Source of the DNA: an uncultured Ruminiclostridium sp.
GTDB lineage: Bacteria > Bacillota > Clostridia > Oscillospirales > Ruminococcaceae
Reading direction: 5' to 3'
DNA: 8,452 nucleotides
Assembly (NCBI GenBank): GCA_934462775.1
Contig: CAKSIR010000104.1
Location: 1-8,452 of the forward strand
Within the stretch, counting starts at the first letter, position 1. Every line of letters starts with the position of its first letter. A model generated the notes under the pieces. The model did no database searches, was not told the DNA's origin, and worked only from the letters and a program-made list of their open reading frames with translations. The position numbers were made by a program, and so were the translations under genes. This document shows, one piece after another, positions 1 to 7,832 of this stretch.

Positions 1-6
1 TACTGT

Positions 7-1716
7 TTACTTTACGTTTTCTCTCAGCTTGTATTTGTCCATGAGGGTTGTGAGAGTGTGAGCCTGAGCCGCCATTTCTTCGCTTGCAGCCGCGCTTTCC
101 TGAGCGGCGTTCGAGTTTGTCTGAACGACCTCCGAAATCTTGCTTATGCCCGAAAGCAGGCTTTCCAGCGCGTCAGCCTCATCTCTTGCGGAAACGGATA
201 TTTCGTTAATGAGTACGTTGGTTTTGGCAGCCTTGTCAAGCACCTCGCTCATTGCGCTTGCGGTAGCGTCCGCAACGGCTTTACCTGTGTTTACGGCGGC
301 AATGGAGTCGCTGATCAGCTTGGTGGTGCTGCTTGCCGCTTTGGCGGATTTGCCTGCAAGGTTTCTTACCTCGTCGGCAACTACTGCAAAGCCCTTGCCT
401 GCGTCGCCTGCTCTGGCAGCCTCGACCGCCGCGTTAAGGGCAAGGATATTTGTCTGGAACGCAATGTCCTCAATAGTTTTGATAATCTTTACTATCTGGT
501 TTGAGGTTTCCTCAATCTGCGCCATAGATTCAAGCATACGCTGCATTTCTTCGTTGCCTACGCCGAGAGCCTTTTCAGACTGGTTGGAAAGCTCGCTGGC
601 GGATTTGGCGTTGGCGGCGTTGCGGTTGACCTTTTCGGAAATTGCGCTGATGTTTTCGGAAAGCCTTTCAACCTCGTCTGCCTGATCGGACGCACCCTTG
701 GCAAGGTTCTGAGAGCTGTTGGAAAGCTGCTCGGAAGCGTCCGAAACCGAGCCTGCCGCCTGATTTATCTCGCTGTAATCCTTGTTGTCCTCTTCAAGAA
801 TCGTATTCAGCGCGTCCTTGATTGCGATAAATTCGCCAACATATTTGTGATTTATGTAGAAGCTTACGTTTCCGTCTGCAATCTGCTGCAAAACGTAGGT
901 AAGCTCGTCTATCATCTTTTTCAGATAAGCCTTGGTTGTGTGAATCGCGCCGATAAGCTGACCCATGTCGGAGTCGTCGGCTTTAAGGTTGAATTCCTTG
1001 GACATTTCGCCGTTGGAGAAGTTGATAAGCTCATCTCTGATAATTCTGATCGGGCGGAGAAAGCAGCGGGAGTTGTAAATAATAATGAATATCAACAGCA
1101 TGGCTACGATTGCCACAGCGATAATAGTAATCGTCATAAGGAGATTCAGCAGCATTGACGTATGAGTAAGCTCTGCGTCCGTTCTTTCTGTCACCGCTTC
1201 AACAAAGAAGTTTGAGTTGGAGGTTGTTGATGAAACCGCATTAAGATAAACGTTGTCTGTAAGTATATCGCGGCAGCCCTGAAAATCTCCCGAATTTGCA
1301 AGGGACATCGCGCTCTGTTCAAGCTCGTCAAGCTTTACGGCTGCGTTGTACACGCTGTTGAAGTAGGAAAGCTCACTGTCGGCAATGTTCATTGCAAGCG
1401 TTTGCTCGGAAATTGCGTTGTAGTCCATTGTTGATACTGCGTTCTGCCAGGAAGCCTTATAGCGTGAGTCCTTGGTTTCGCAGTATGCGTTGAGCATTGC
1501 AAAGCGGTACAGCGAATTTGAGTTGATGTTCTTGCAGTTCATAATCAGCGTGTTCTGTTTGTTGGTATCGTTGGTAAGCTTTGCGGAGTATACAAAGGTT
1601 ACAGCGCAGCACAAAAAGCCGAAAGTAAGCATAGCCGCGCTGAAAATGCAGAGAAACTTTATAACAAATGACTGGCTCCTCAGCAGCTTTTTTATTTTTT
1701 CAAACAAATTTTTCAT
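7..1716 (-). CDS. Methyl-accepting chemotaxis protein, transmembrane receptor
   Basis: A 569-residue chemoreceptor that senses ligands outside the membrane and controls the CheA kinase in the cytoplasm. Visible parts in order: a basic N-terminus, a first membrane segment (about residues 18-43), an extracellular mostly helical sensor domain (about 45-187, resembling the four-helix-bundle class), a second membrane segment (about 189-214), a HAMP linker (about 217-270), a second HAMP-like stretch (about 272-308), and the long cytoplasmic coiled-coil signalling hairpin. The hairpin tip at about 416-454 carries the nearly invariant core [21 protein letters not shown]. Glu/Gln/Ala-rich helices on both sides suit methylation, for example around 325-360 and 530-555. 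No CheR-binding pentapeptide is seen at the C-terminus. The start is supported by a GGAGGGG ribosome binding site 7 nt upstream (1724-1730). No other chemotaxis gene is nearby, so this is an orphan receptor with its own promoter. The ligand cannot be inferred. Confidence 0.97.
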   Translation of the reverse strand: MKNLFEKIKKLLRSQSFVIKFLCIFSAAMLTFGFLCCAVTFVYSAKLTNDTNKQNTLIMNCKNINSNSLYRFAMLNAYCETKDSRYKASWQNAVSTMDYNAISEQTLAMNIADSELSYFNSVYNAAVKLDELEQSAMSLANSGDFQGCRDILTDNVYLNAVSSTTSNSNFFVEAVTERTDAELTHTSMLLNLLMTITIIAVAIVAMLLIFIIIYNSRCFLRPIRIIRDELINFSNGEMSKEFNLKADDSDMGQLIGAIHTTKAYLKKMIDELTYVLQQIADGNVSFYINHKYVGEFIAIKDALNTILEEDNKDYSEINQAAGSVSDASEQLSNSSQNLAKGASDQADEVERLSENISAISEKVNRNAANAKSASELSNQSEKALGVGNEEMQRMLESMAQIEETSNQIVKIIKTIEDIAFQTNILALNAAVEAARAGDAGKGFAVVADEVRNLAGKSAKAASSTTKLISDSIAAVNTGKAVADATASAMSEVLDKAAKTNVLINEISVSARDEADALESLLSGISKISEVVQTNSNAAQESAAASEEMAAQAHTLTTLMDKYKLRENVK

Positions 1717-1752
1717 TTAAAAGCCCCTCCGCTTAATCGTTATCATAACCAT

Positions 1753-1781
1753 ATTTTAGCACTTATTCGACAAAATGTCAA
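1753..1781 (-). promoter_or_regulatory. Sigma-A-type promoter of the chemoreceptor gene
   Basis: On the minus strand there is a perfect -35 box TTGACA (1776-1781), a 17-bp spacer and a -10 box TAAAAT (1753-1758) preceded by TGC, an extended -10. Transcription would start near 1746, about 30 nt before the start codon. The sequence looks like housekeeping sigma, not the flagellar sigma often used for chemotaxis genes. Inferred from sequence only. Confidence 0.85.
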
Positions 1782-1808
1782 CCAAATCAAGAAAAACTTT
1801 TGTGCAAA

Positions 1809-1841
1809 AAATAAAAAGCCTTTCAGTTTCCCGAAAGGCTT
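1809..1841 (-). terminator. Intrinsic terminator of the zinc-ribbon protein gene
   Basis: Perfect 9-bp inverted repeat, AAGCCTTTC (1816-1824) and GAAAGGCTT (1833-1841), with an 8-nt loop. On the minus strand it is followed by a T-rich run (TTTTATTTTTT). It lies 14 bp beyond the stop codon of the leftward gene 1856-2380 and separates that gene from the chemoreceptor promoter. Confidence 0.9.
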
Positions 1842-1855
1842 ATGTATTTAGCGAA

Positions 1856-2380
1856 TTACTTGATGATTCTGAATTTGCCAACGATTGGAAGCTCCTTGCT
1901 CTTGCCCATACCTGTGTTGATCATAGCGAAGAGAAGAAGTCCGAGGCTGCAAAGGCTTACCAGCGGAGCGAGAATTCTGAAGATGATTCCAACGAACGGA
2001 ATAAGACCCATTGCCGTTAAAATACCTGAAGCAACGCTGATAACGATACTTGTAAGGAGCAGAATCAGCGCCTGGTTAGCGTGGAACTTGCCGTAAGGTG
2101 AATTTGAGCAGCAAACCAGCGGAAGGAAGAATAAAATCCATAAGTATGAAATCACGCAAACTACCTTGTTGCTGTTGATGTCGTTAGGGTCAAATTCTGC
2201 TGTGTGGTCAGGTGTATCAAAGATAGCAGCAAAGCCGCTCTTATTTGATGTACTGCCGTTTGAATTTGTTCCTTCACCTGTTACTGTTGCTTCGCTGACA
2301 GGCGTCTGAGCAGCGCCGCAAATGTTGCAGAACTTTGCGTTATCGTCAATCTGTGCGCCGCATTTTCCACAAAAAGCCAT
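1856..2380 (-). CDS. Zinc-ribbon domain membrane protein of unknown function
   Basis: A 174-residue protein. The N-terminus carries a compact treble-clef zinc ribbon with Cys4-x2-Cys7 and Cys18-x2-Cys21 (MAFCGKCGAQ, KFCNICGA). A polar Ser/Thr/Asn-rich linker follows (about 25-50), then three hydrophobic segments at about 72-91, 102-124 and 130-155. The stretch around 85-108, ending in KFHANQALILLL, resembles small membrane proteins of the DUF4870/zinc-ribbon type common in Firmicutes. The function of this family is not established. By hydrophobicity the zinc ribbon should lie in the cytoplasm. An in-frame ATG exists 7 codons upstream, but the start at 2380 is preferred because GGAGG (2387-2391) sits 6 nt before it and the zinc ribbon begins right there. 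It is a single-gene unit with its own promoter and terminator. Confidence 0.9.
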   Translation of the reverse strand: MAFCGKCGAQIDDNAKFCNICGAAQTPVSEATVTGEGTNSNGSTSNKSGFAAIFDTPDHTAEFDPNDINSNKVVCVISYLWILFFLPLVCCSNSPYGKFHANQALILLLTSIVISVASGILTAMGLIPFVGIIFRILAPLVSLCSLGLLLFAMINTGMGKSKELPIVGKFRIIK

Positions 2381-2431
2381 AATAATCCTCCAAAGTTTCA
2401 TAAAAATAGGCAGAAAATCTGCATTGAATTT

Positions 2432-2460
2432 ATTATACTACATATTAGACCGCAGGTCAA
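2432..2460 (-). promoter_or_regulatory. Sigma-A-type promoter of the zinc-ribbon protein gene
   Basis: Minus-strand TTGACC (2455-2460), a 17-bp spacer and a perfect TATAAT (2432-2437). Transcription would begin near 2425. The roughly 45-nt leader starts with a small 5-bp hairpin (GCAGA/TCTGC, 2410-2422) that may be incidental. The promoter diverges from the glmS promoter, with about 60 bp between their -35 boxes. Confidence 0.85.
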
Positions 2461-2520
2461 TATTTTTTTCGAATTTGATTTACCGGGCACAGGCTTTTTT
2501 GGTACTTATTATAAAAACGG

Positions 2521-2549
2521 TTGCATTTATTGTTGCAATGTGCTATAAT
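2521..2549 (+). promoter_or_regulatory. Extended -10 promoter of the glmS cluster
   Basis: -35 box TTGCAT (2521-2526), a 17-bp spacer and TATAAT (2544-2549) directly preceded by TGC, a full extended -10. The predicted start is near 2556, giving a leader of about 52 nt before the glmS start codon. The -35 and spacer contain an inverted repeat, TTGCA (2521-2525) and TGCAA (2534-2538), that could be an operator half-site pair; this last point is speculation. The leader is too short to hold a glmS ribozyme. Confidence 0.85.
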
Positions 2550-2607
2550 TTTTAAAAAAGCATATACTTTCTATTATATAAAATCAAACGGATTGCGAGG
2601 TAGGCTT

Positions 2608-4431
2608 ATGTGCGGAATAGTTGGCTATACAGGCGACCGTCCATGCGTTGATATTCTGGTGGGCGCGCTAAAAAATCTGGAATACCGCGGCTACGATTCG
2701 GCTGGAATTGCCGTTTTCGAGGACGATAGAATAAAGACCATAAAAGCAAAGGGAAGAATTGCAGAGGGACTTGAAAGAAGGCTCCGCGAGGAAAAACAGC
2801 TTGAGGCAGTGGCGGGCATAGGCCACACAAGGTGGGCTACCCACGGCGAGCCGAGCGACATCAACTCACACCCCATCGGCAACGGCAGAGTTTCCGTTGT
2901 TCACAACGGAATTATTGAAAACTACCGCAAGGTTAAGGACTTCCTGATTTCAAAGGGCTACGGCTTTGAAAGCCAGACGGATACCGAGGCGGTTGCAAAG
3001 CTGCTCGACTATCATTACGATGGCGACCCTGTGGAAACAATAATCAAGACAATCGGCGAAATCACAGGTGCTTACGCTCTTGGAATTATTTTTAGGGAGC
3101 ACAAGAACAAAATCTATGCAGTCCGCAAGGAAAGCCCCCTTATTGTAGGCAAGGGCAAGGGCGAAATGTTTATCGCGTCCGATATTACCGCCATTCTTGA
3201 ACACACAAGGGAGTATTACTACCTTGAACCGGGTGAGATTGCCGAAATCGACAAAAACGGCGTAAAATTCTACGACATTCATCACTGTGAAATAGAAAAG
3301 GAAGTCCATACAGCCACATGGGACGTTGAATCGGCAAAAAAAGGCGGCTTTGAGCATTATATGCTGAAGGAAATTTCCGAGCAGCCGACAGCGCTGAAAA
3401 ACACTCTTTCTCCCCGCATAAAGGACGGTCTGCCGTCCTTTGAGGAGTGCGGACTTACCGATGAAATGCTGCGCAATTACAAGCACGTTTTCATTGTAGG
3501 CTGCGGTTCGGCGATGCACGCCGGAATCGTAGGCAAATACGTTATCGAAAGCGTTTCCAGAGCGCCTGTTATCGTTGATATTGCCAGCGAATTCAGATAC
3601 AGAAATCCGCTGCTTACAGACAAGGACTTAGTTGTTATCATCTCTCAGTCGGGAGAAACCGCCGATACAAAGGCGGCTCTTGAGCTTGCAAATAAGGTGG
3701 GCGCCGATACTCTTGCCATTGTGAACGTGGTAGGCTCGGCGATTGCGCGGGAAGCGAAAATGGTAATGTATACCCTTGCAGGTCCTGAAATTTCCGTTTG
3801 CTCAACCAAGGCGTACATGGTGCAGACTGCGTTTATGTACCTTTTTGCATTCAGAATCGCACTTGCACGGGGCGCAGTTTCCGAAGAACAGTGCAGAGCT
3901 TACGTTGAGGAGCTTATGACTATTCCCGATAAGGTTGCGCAGTGCGTTGAAAATAAGGAACCGTATCAGCAGGTAGCCTCAAAGCTTATGAGCGCCGACT
4001 CGCTGCTTTACATAGGCAGAGGTCTTGACTATGCGCTAAGCATGGAGGGCTCGCTGAAGCTTAAGGAAATAAGCTACATTCACAGCGAAAGCTATGCGGC
4101 TGGCGAGTTAAAGCACGGAACAATTTCCCTTATTACGGAGAATATGCCGGTTATTGCCATTGCTACTCAGCGCGGATTGTTTGAAAAAATGTGCAGCAAC
4201 GTCAAGGAAGTAAAGTCGAGAGGCGCTTTTGTGGTTATGGTATCCCGTGAGGATATGAATATTGACGAGGAAAGCGTTGACTATAATGTAATGCTGCCGG
4301 TTGTTTCAGATCTGCTGATGCCGCTGGTTACGGTTGTGCCGCTGCAGCTTATCGCGTACTACACAGCGGTTTACAGAGGAAACGATGTTGATAAGCCGAG
4401 AAATCTTGCAAAATCGGTTACGGTTGAATAA
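2608..4431 (+). CDS. glmS: Glutamine--fructose-6-phosphate aminotransferase (isomerizing)
   Basis: Makes glucosamine-6-phosphate and glutamate from fructose-6-phosphate and glutamine, the committed cytoplasmic step to UDP-GlcNAc, peptidoglycan and other amino sugars. The 607-residue product is full length for the family. The glutaminase domain (about 2-220) begins MCGIVGYTG with Cys2 as nucleophile, then LEYRGYDSAG (24-33), HTRWATHGEP (73-82) and VVHNGIIENY (97-106). Two SIS sugar-isomerase domains follow: the first at about 285-420 with GCGSAMHAG (298-306) and ISQSGET (345-351), the second at about 455-595 with LKLKEISYIHSESYAAGELK (483-502). Residues matching the E. coli catalytic Glu488, His504 and Lys603 are visible at 487, 503 and 602. 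The C-terminus ends DKPRNLAKSVTVE as expected. The open frame extends 29 codons upstream, but the start at 2608 is required for Cys2 and has GAGG (2597-2600) in front. It leads a three-gene cluster. Confidence 0.99.
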   Translation: MCGIVGYTGDRPCVDILVGALKNLEYRGYDSAGIAVFEDDRIKTIKAKGRIAEGLERRLREEKQLEAVAGIGHTRWATHGEPSDINSHPIGNGRVSVVHNGIIENYRKVKDFLISKGYGFESQTDTEAVAKLLDYHYDGDPVETIIKTIGEITGAYALGIIFREHKNKIYAVRKESPLIVGKGKGEMFIASDITAILEHTREYYYLEPGEIAEIDKNGVKFYDIHHCEIEKEVHTATWDVESAKKGGFEHYMLKEISEQPTALKNTLSPRIKDGLPSFEECGLTDEMLRNYKHVFIVGCGSAMHAGIVGKYVIESVSRAPVIVDIASEFRYRNPLLTDKDLVVIISQSGETADTKAALELANKVGADTLAIVNVVGSAIAREAKMVMYTLAGPEISVCSTKAYMVQTAFMYLFAFRIALARGAVSEEQCRAYVEELMTIPDKVAQCVENKEPYQQVASKLMSADSLLYIGRGLDYALSMEGSLKLKEISYIHSESYAAGELKHGTISLITENMPVIAIATQRGLFEKMCSNVKEVKSRGAFVVMVSREDMNIDEESVDYNVMLPVVSDLLMPLVTVVPLQLIAYYTAVYRGNDVDKPRNLAKSVTVE

Positions 4432-4439
4432 GGGGTACT

Positions 4440-5522
4440 ATGTCGGAAGAAACGCTTAAAACAGAGGAACAGCCAATGTTCCTCTGGGATTATCTCAAAT
4501 CGGCGGACAAGCCCATTGTGATGTACGGCATGGGCGACGGCGCCGTGAAAATCATGGAGGTTATGGAAAAGCAGGGGATTAAGCCTGCGGAATTTATGGC
4601 CAGCGATGAATTTGTGCGCGGCCATTCCTTCATGGGCTACACTGTAAAAAAGCTGTCCGAAATCGAGGAGCAATACGATGATTTTATCGTGATTGTCTGC
4701 TTCGGAAGTCAGCTTCCTGAGGTTATGGACAGACTGTACGCCATTGCGGAAAAGCACGAGCTTTACGCGCCCGATGTGCCTGTTATAGGCGGTGGTCTTT
4801 TTGATAAGGAATATGCCGCGGAGAATATGGCGAAAATAAAGCAGGTAAGGGAAATGCTTGCCGACGATATTTCCAGAAACACATTTGACAACTGGATAAG
4901 GTACCGTTACAGCGGCAATATAAGCTATCTGAAAGCCTGCGAAACGCCCAGATCCGAGGCAATGGAGCTTCTGAAATTAGGGGACAGGGAAACCTTTGTC
5001 GACCTTGGAGCGTACAACGGCGACACTGTCGAGGAGTTTTTGCAGCTAACCGGGAAGAAATTCACCAAAATATATGCGGTCGAGCCTGACGCGAGAAATT
5101 ACGGGAAGCTCCGCAGGCGGCATTACGCCCTTGGTTCGGCAATATTTGAGCCTATAAACGCCATTGCGTGGAGCGAGGACCGCACAATGGACTTTTTCCA
5201 GCGCAGAGGCAGAAACAGCGCCGTTTCGGGCATAAAGGGACGCAATATTCCCACCGCCGCAAGAAGCGTTGACTCAATTCTCGGCGGCAAGGAAGCGACT
5301 TGCATAAAGCTTGACGTTGAGGGCTGCGAAAAGGAAGCGCTGAATGGAGCGGCAGGTACAATCGGTAAGTACAAACCAAAGCTGATTGTTTCGCTGTATC
5401 ACCGCATGGAGGATATGCTTGAGCTGCCGCTGCTGGTTAAAAAGCTGAACAGCTCATATAAATTCTACCTCAGACATCATCCGTACATTCCCGGCTGGGA
5501 CACAAATCTGTACTGTATTTAA
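4440..5522 (+). CDS. FkbM-family SAM-dependent methyltransferase with N-terminal Rossmann-like domain
   Basis: A 360-residue protein. The C-terminal half (about 180-355) shows FkbM-family hallmarks: SAM-binding motif FVDLGAYNGDT (186-196), the acidic second strand YAVEPDARN (212-220), IKLDVEGCEKEAL (289-301) and the ending HHPYIPGWDTNLYCI (346-360). FkbM enzymes typically O-methylate sugars or polyketides; the acceptor here is unknown. The N-terminal region (about 24-120) has the nucleotide-fold-like start VMYGMGDGAVKIMEV (27-41) and a second beta strand IVIVCFG (83-89), as in FkbM proteins fused to a Rossmann-like module. The start has GGGG (4432-4435) in front and lies 8 bp after the glmS stop, so translation is probably coupled in one transcript. 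The pairing with glmS hints at glycan or cell-surface sugar modification, but that is inference. Confidence 0.9.
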   Translation: MSEETLKTEEQPMFLWDYLKSADKPIVMYGMGDGAVKIMEVMEKQGIKPAEFMASDEFVRGHSFMGYTVKKLSEIEEQYDDFIVIVCFGSQLPEVMDRLYAIAEKHELYAPDVPVIGGGLFDKEYAAENMAKIKQVREMLADDISRNTFDNWIRYRYSGNISYLKACETPRSEAMELLKLGDRETFVDLGAYNGDTVEEFLQLTGKKFTKIYAVEPDARNYGKLRRRHYALGSAIFEPINAIAWSEDRTMDFFQRRGRNSAVSGIKGRNIPTAARSVDSILGGKEATCIKLDVEGCEKEALNGAAGTIGKYKPKLIVSLYHRMEDMLELPLLVKKLNSSYKFYLRHHPYIPGWDTNLYCI

Positions 5523-5533
5523 AGGTATACGAC

Positions 5534-6268
5534 ATGAAAAAAATTGCTATTATTGCGCTGATCGTAATTGTGGTCAGCATTGTGGGATTTTACACATACA
5601 TAACTCTCAGCGTGCCTGAAATAGAATATGTTTCTGATACGCCAAGGGTAATAGGCAGCGGACTTGACTTTTCCGTAAAGCGGCTTTACAGCTCGGACGT
5701 TGATTACGACAAGCTGTCGGAGGTGTTGGACAAGACGCTTATTACAACGCAGTTCACCGACGACGACGTGTACAAGGCAGCCCTTGCGGCAGGAACTCCG
5801 CAGTTTTATCCATCGTTCTATTTCACCGTTGAACCGTCTGACGAAAGCGGCGTCTTTCGTTTTTACGGCACCATAAATCAGGAGGTGGCGGACGGTCAGA
5901 CAAACACTGATTTTAAGTGCGACGGCCTTGTTGCGGAGTGCGTTGCGACAGGCTTCACTATTTCCGACGCGGTGACAAAGCCAACCGATGAAAACGCGGC
6001 GTCCTTCGGAGCGCCTGTGATTTCGGAGGACGGAACGAATTTAGCGTTTTCACTGGGCGATACGGGTTTCTATGAAATGATGCTGAGTGGAACAAGCGGA
6101 ACGCTTAAAATCCAATTCCTGTACAACGTAAACACCAACTCTATTTTCTCAAAGACCGTTTTGCAGGATCAGGTGGTTATTGTTGACGTAAATATTGCGG
6201 AGGGTACAAACGGCATTCCGAATGTAACCTACACGCTTGAAAACTATGCAAGCACTGAAGATTTTTAA
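5534..6268 (+). CDS. Hypothetical membrane-anchored extracytoplasmic protein
   Basis: A 244-residue protein that I do not recognise. It starts MKK followed by one strongly hydrophobic helix (about 4-26) with no clear cleavage site or lipobox, so a signal anchor with the rest outside the membrane is most likely. The remainder is acidic, rich in Thr, Ser, Asp and beta-prone residues, with only two cysteines (129 and 136), and looks like a secreted all-beta domain; aromatic clusters occur at 91-97 and 108-111. The start lies 11 bp after the FkbM stop, with a weak AAAGG site (5521-5525) overlapping that stop, so it is probably the last gene of the glmS cluster. Codon usage resembles its neighbours. 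Gene reality is supported by length, spacing and the terminator behind it. No function is proposed. Confidence 0.85.
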   Translation: MKKIAIIALIVIVVSIVGFYTYITLSVPEIEYVSDTPRVIGSGLDFSVKRLYSSDVDYDKLSEVLDKTLITTQFTDDDVYKAALAAGTPQFYPSFYFTVEPSDESGVFRFYGTINQEVADGQTNTDFKCDGLVAECVATGFTISDAVTKPTDENAASFGAPVISEDGTNLAFSLGDTGFYEMMLSGTSGTLKIQFLYNVNTNSIFSKTVLQDQVVIVDVNIAEGTNGIPNVTYTLENYASTEDF

Positions 6269-6276
6269 TAAAAAAC

Positions 6277-6292
6277 CGTCTTTTTTCAGACG
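6277..6292 (-). terminator. Possible minus-strand hairpin with T-run
   Basis: Short 5-bp inverted repeat CGTCT (6277-6281) and AGACG (6288-6292). Read leftward it is followed by G and then a run of six T (6275-6270). Read rightward it has no T-run. It would block antisense transcription into the upstream cluster, but no leftward gene feeds it. Weak. Confidence 0.35.
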
Positions 6293-6322
6293 AAAATTAA
6301 CAGAAGTGCCAAAAAACAAGCA

Positions 6323-6366
6323 AAAAATGCAAGAAATGAAAAAATAACTTGCATTTTTCGTTTTTA
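6323..6366 (+). terminator. Intrinsic terminator of the glmS cluster
   Basis: Perfect 11-bp inverted repeat AAAAATGCAAG (6323-6333) and CTTGCATTTTT (6348-6358) with a 14-nt loop, followed by CG and another T5. It sits 54 bp after the stop of the last cluster gene. The A-rich left side makes it plausible in both directions. Its right arm overlaps the -35 box of the next promoter. Confidence 0.75.
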
Positions 6367-6377
6367 TACAATATAAT
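6349..6377 (+). promoter_or_regulatory. Sigma-A-type promoter of the aminotransferase gene
   Basis: -35 box TTGCAT (6349-6354), a 17-bp spacer and a perfect TATAAT (6372-6377). The start is expected near 6384, giving a leader of about 40 nt that contains the small palindrome ATTGCGCAAT and ends in the ribosome binding site AGGGGG (6413-6418), 5 nt before the start codon. The -35 hexamer lies inside the right arm of the preceding terminator. Confidence 0.85.
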
Positions 6378-6423
6378 AGTAACATACAGTACAGCGCATT
6401 GCGCAATATATTAGGGGGCAGTT

Positions 6424-7698
6424 ATGTACAAGGAATTATCAAAGGAAAAGCTTGCCGAGCTTAAGGCACAGCTTGAAAAGCAGTACGAAGACTACAAGGC
6501 ACTGGGACTTAAGCTTGATATGTCAAGAGGTAAGCCTGCGCCTGAGCAGCTGGATCTTTCAAAAGAAATGCTGACTCATTGCCTTGACGGCGATTACATT
6601 TCCGAAACGGGAATCGATTGCAGAAACTACGGCGTTCTTGACGGAATTTATGAGGCAAAGCGCCTCCTTATGCCAATGCTCGGCGTTGGAAGATATGAAA
6701 TCATTATCGGCGGCAACTCCAGTTTACAGTTGATGTACGATACTATTGCAAGAGCGATGCTGCTGGGCGTTTTAGGCGGCAGGAAGCCATGGAGCAAGTA
6801 TGAACACGTTAAGTTCCTTTGCCCTGCGCCCGGTTACGACAGACATTTCGCAATCTGCCAGAGCATGGGTATTGAAATGATTACGGTTCCGTATCTCAAC
6901 GATGGACCTGATATGGATATGGTTGAGAAGCTTGTGTCCGAGGACGAGGAAATTAAGGGCATTTGGTGCGTGCCAATGTACTCAAACCCCGAGGGAATTA
7001 CTTACTCGGACGAGGTCGTAAGACGTTTTGCAAACCTTTCGCCAAAGGCTGACGACTTCAGAATTTTCTGGGATAACGCGTACTGCGTTCATCATCTTAC
7101 AGATACGCCCGACCATGTTCTCAACATTCTTGAAGAATGTAAGAAAACAGGCAAGGAAAATATGGTGTTCGAATTTACTTCAACATCAAAAATTTCATTC
7201 CCGGGCGGCGGTCTTGCCGCAATCGGCGCAAGTGAAGCAAACATTGAATTCATTAAGAGTCAGATGACATATCAGACAATCGGCTACGATAAGCTGAATC
7301 AGCTCCGTCACGCAAGATTCTTCAAGGATTTTGACGGAATCAAGGCTCAGATGGCAAAGCACAGAGCGATTATCTGGCCTAAGTTCGAGGTCGTTCTTGA
7401 TACGCTGGAGAAGGAAATCGCACCTTGCGGAATAGGCGCATGGCACAAGCCAAACGGCGGTTACTTTATTTCCTTTAACGGCCTTGACGGTACTGCAAAG
7501 AGAACAGTTGCTCTCTGCAAGGAAGCAGGCGTTGTTATGACAGGCGCAGGCGCTACGTTCCCATACGGCGTTGACCCGCAGGACAGAAACATCAGAATCG
7601 CTCCTACGTTCCCGTCGGTTGACGAACTTAAGAAGGCTATGGAAATCTTCTGCGTGGCAGCTAAGCTTGCCGCAGTTGAGGTTCTGCTTGCCGAATAA
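6424..7698 (+). CDS. PLP-dependent aminotransferase, aspartate aminotransferase type Ic-like
   Basis: A 424-residue fold-type I cytoplasmic enzyme, full length for the MocR/aspartate-aminotransferase-like branch (Pfam PF12897, type Ic, of which the Corynebacterium glutamicum enzyme is the studied example). The expected reaction is aspartate plus 2-oxoglutarate to oxaloacetate plus glutamate, but substrate preference cannot be read from sequence. Visible marks: N-terminal LDMSRGKPAPEQLDLS (31-46), GGNSSLQLMYD (96-106) for phosphate binding, CPAPGYDRH (133-141), the Asn of YSNPEG (186-191), FWDNAY (215-220) with Asp217 for the pyridine nitrogen and Tyr220, the Schiff-base Lys256 in FTSTSKISFPGGG, and the carboxylate-binding Arg391 in NIRIAPTFP. 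It has its own promoter and its own terminator, so it is probably transcribed alone. Confidence 0.95.
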   Translation: MYKELSKEKLAELKAQLEKQYEDYKALGLKLDMSRGKPAPEQLDLSKEMLTHCLDGDYISETGIDCRNYGVLDGIYEAKRLLMPMLGVGRYEIIIGGNSSLQLMYDTIARAMLLGVLGGRKPWSKYEHVKFLCPAPGYDRHFAICQSMGIEMITVPYLNDGPDMDMVEKLVSEDEEIKGIWCVPMYSNPEGITYSDEVVRRFANLSPKADDFRIFWDNAYCVHHLTDTPDHVLNILEECKKTGKENMVFEFTSTSKISFPGGGLAAIGASEANIEFIKSQMTYQTIGYDKLNQLRHARFFKDFDGIKAQMAKHRAIIWPKFEVVLDTLEKEIAPCGIGAWHKPNGGYFISFNGLDGTAKRTVALCKEAGVVMTGAGATFPYGVDPQDRNIRIAPTFPSVDELKKAMEIFCVAAKLAAVEVLLAE

Positions 7699-7710
7699 CT
7701 GCACATTATT

Positions 7711-7741
7711 AAGGCACCCGATATATGGTCGGGTGCTTTTT
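7711..7741 (+). terminator. Intrinsic terminator of the aminotransferase gene
   Basis: GC-rich stem GCACCCG (7714-7720) and CGGGTGC (7730-7736), extended by AAG/TTT pairs on the outside including one G-U, with a 9-nt AT-rich loop and a T5 run (7737-7741). It lies 12 bp after the stop codon. Confidence 0.95.
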
Positions 7742-7784
7742 AAAACGGCACGAAAATCGTCGTATAATTTTTAGCCGAGCGGTA

Positions 7785-7813
7785 TTGTTTTTTCTAGCAA
7801 AGTGTGGTATACT
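7785..7813 (+). promoter_or_regulatory. Promoter of the tRNA-Arg gene
   Basis: -35-like TTGTTT (7785-7790), a 17-bp spacer and TATACT (7808-7813) with upstream TGG, an extended -10 that would compensate for the weak -35. Transcription would start near 7820, about 13 nt before the mature 5' end of the tRNA. Confidence 0.75.
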
Positions 7814-7832
7814 TATACAGTGGTTACACTAT

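Noticed and set aside
58..1158. Plus-strand open frames opposite the chemoreceptor (58-504, 140-685, 847-1158)
   Set aside because: They are antisense to a clear, highly conserved receptor, lack ribosome binding sites and have compositions typical of shadow frames.
2521..2607. Longer N-terminus for GlmS starting at 2521
   Set aside because: GlmS needs Cys directly after the initiator Met. The start at 2608 gives MCGIVG with a ribosome binding site, and the promoter -10 lies inside the putative extension.
2606..3519. Minus-strand open frames within glmS
   Set aside because: Antisense shadows of a full-length conserved gene, with no start signals or recognisable domains.
4371..5379. Minus-strand open frames opposite the glmS end and the FkbM gene (4371-4757, 5123-5374, 5152-5379)
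   Set aside because: They overlap well-supported coding sequence on the other strand and look like low-complexity shadows.
6384..6423. Riboswitch in the aminotransferase leader
   Set aside because: The leader is only about 40 nt with one small palindrome, too short for a known riboswitch class.
7195..7706. Minus-strand open frames opposite the aminotransferase 3' end
   Set aside because: Shadows of a conserved enzyme; they would also read through its terminator region without a promoter.
7740..7768. Second TATAAT (7763-7768) upstream of the tRNA as a promoter
   Set aside because: No acceptable -35 at 16-18 bp and no TG extension; the 7785-7813 pair is better placed.
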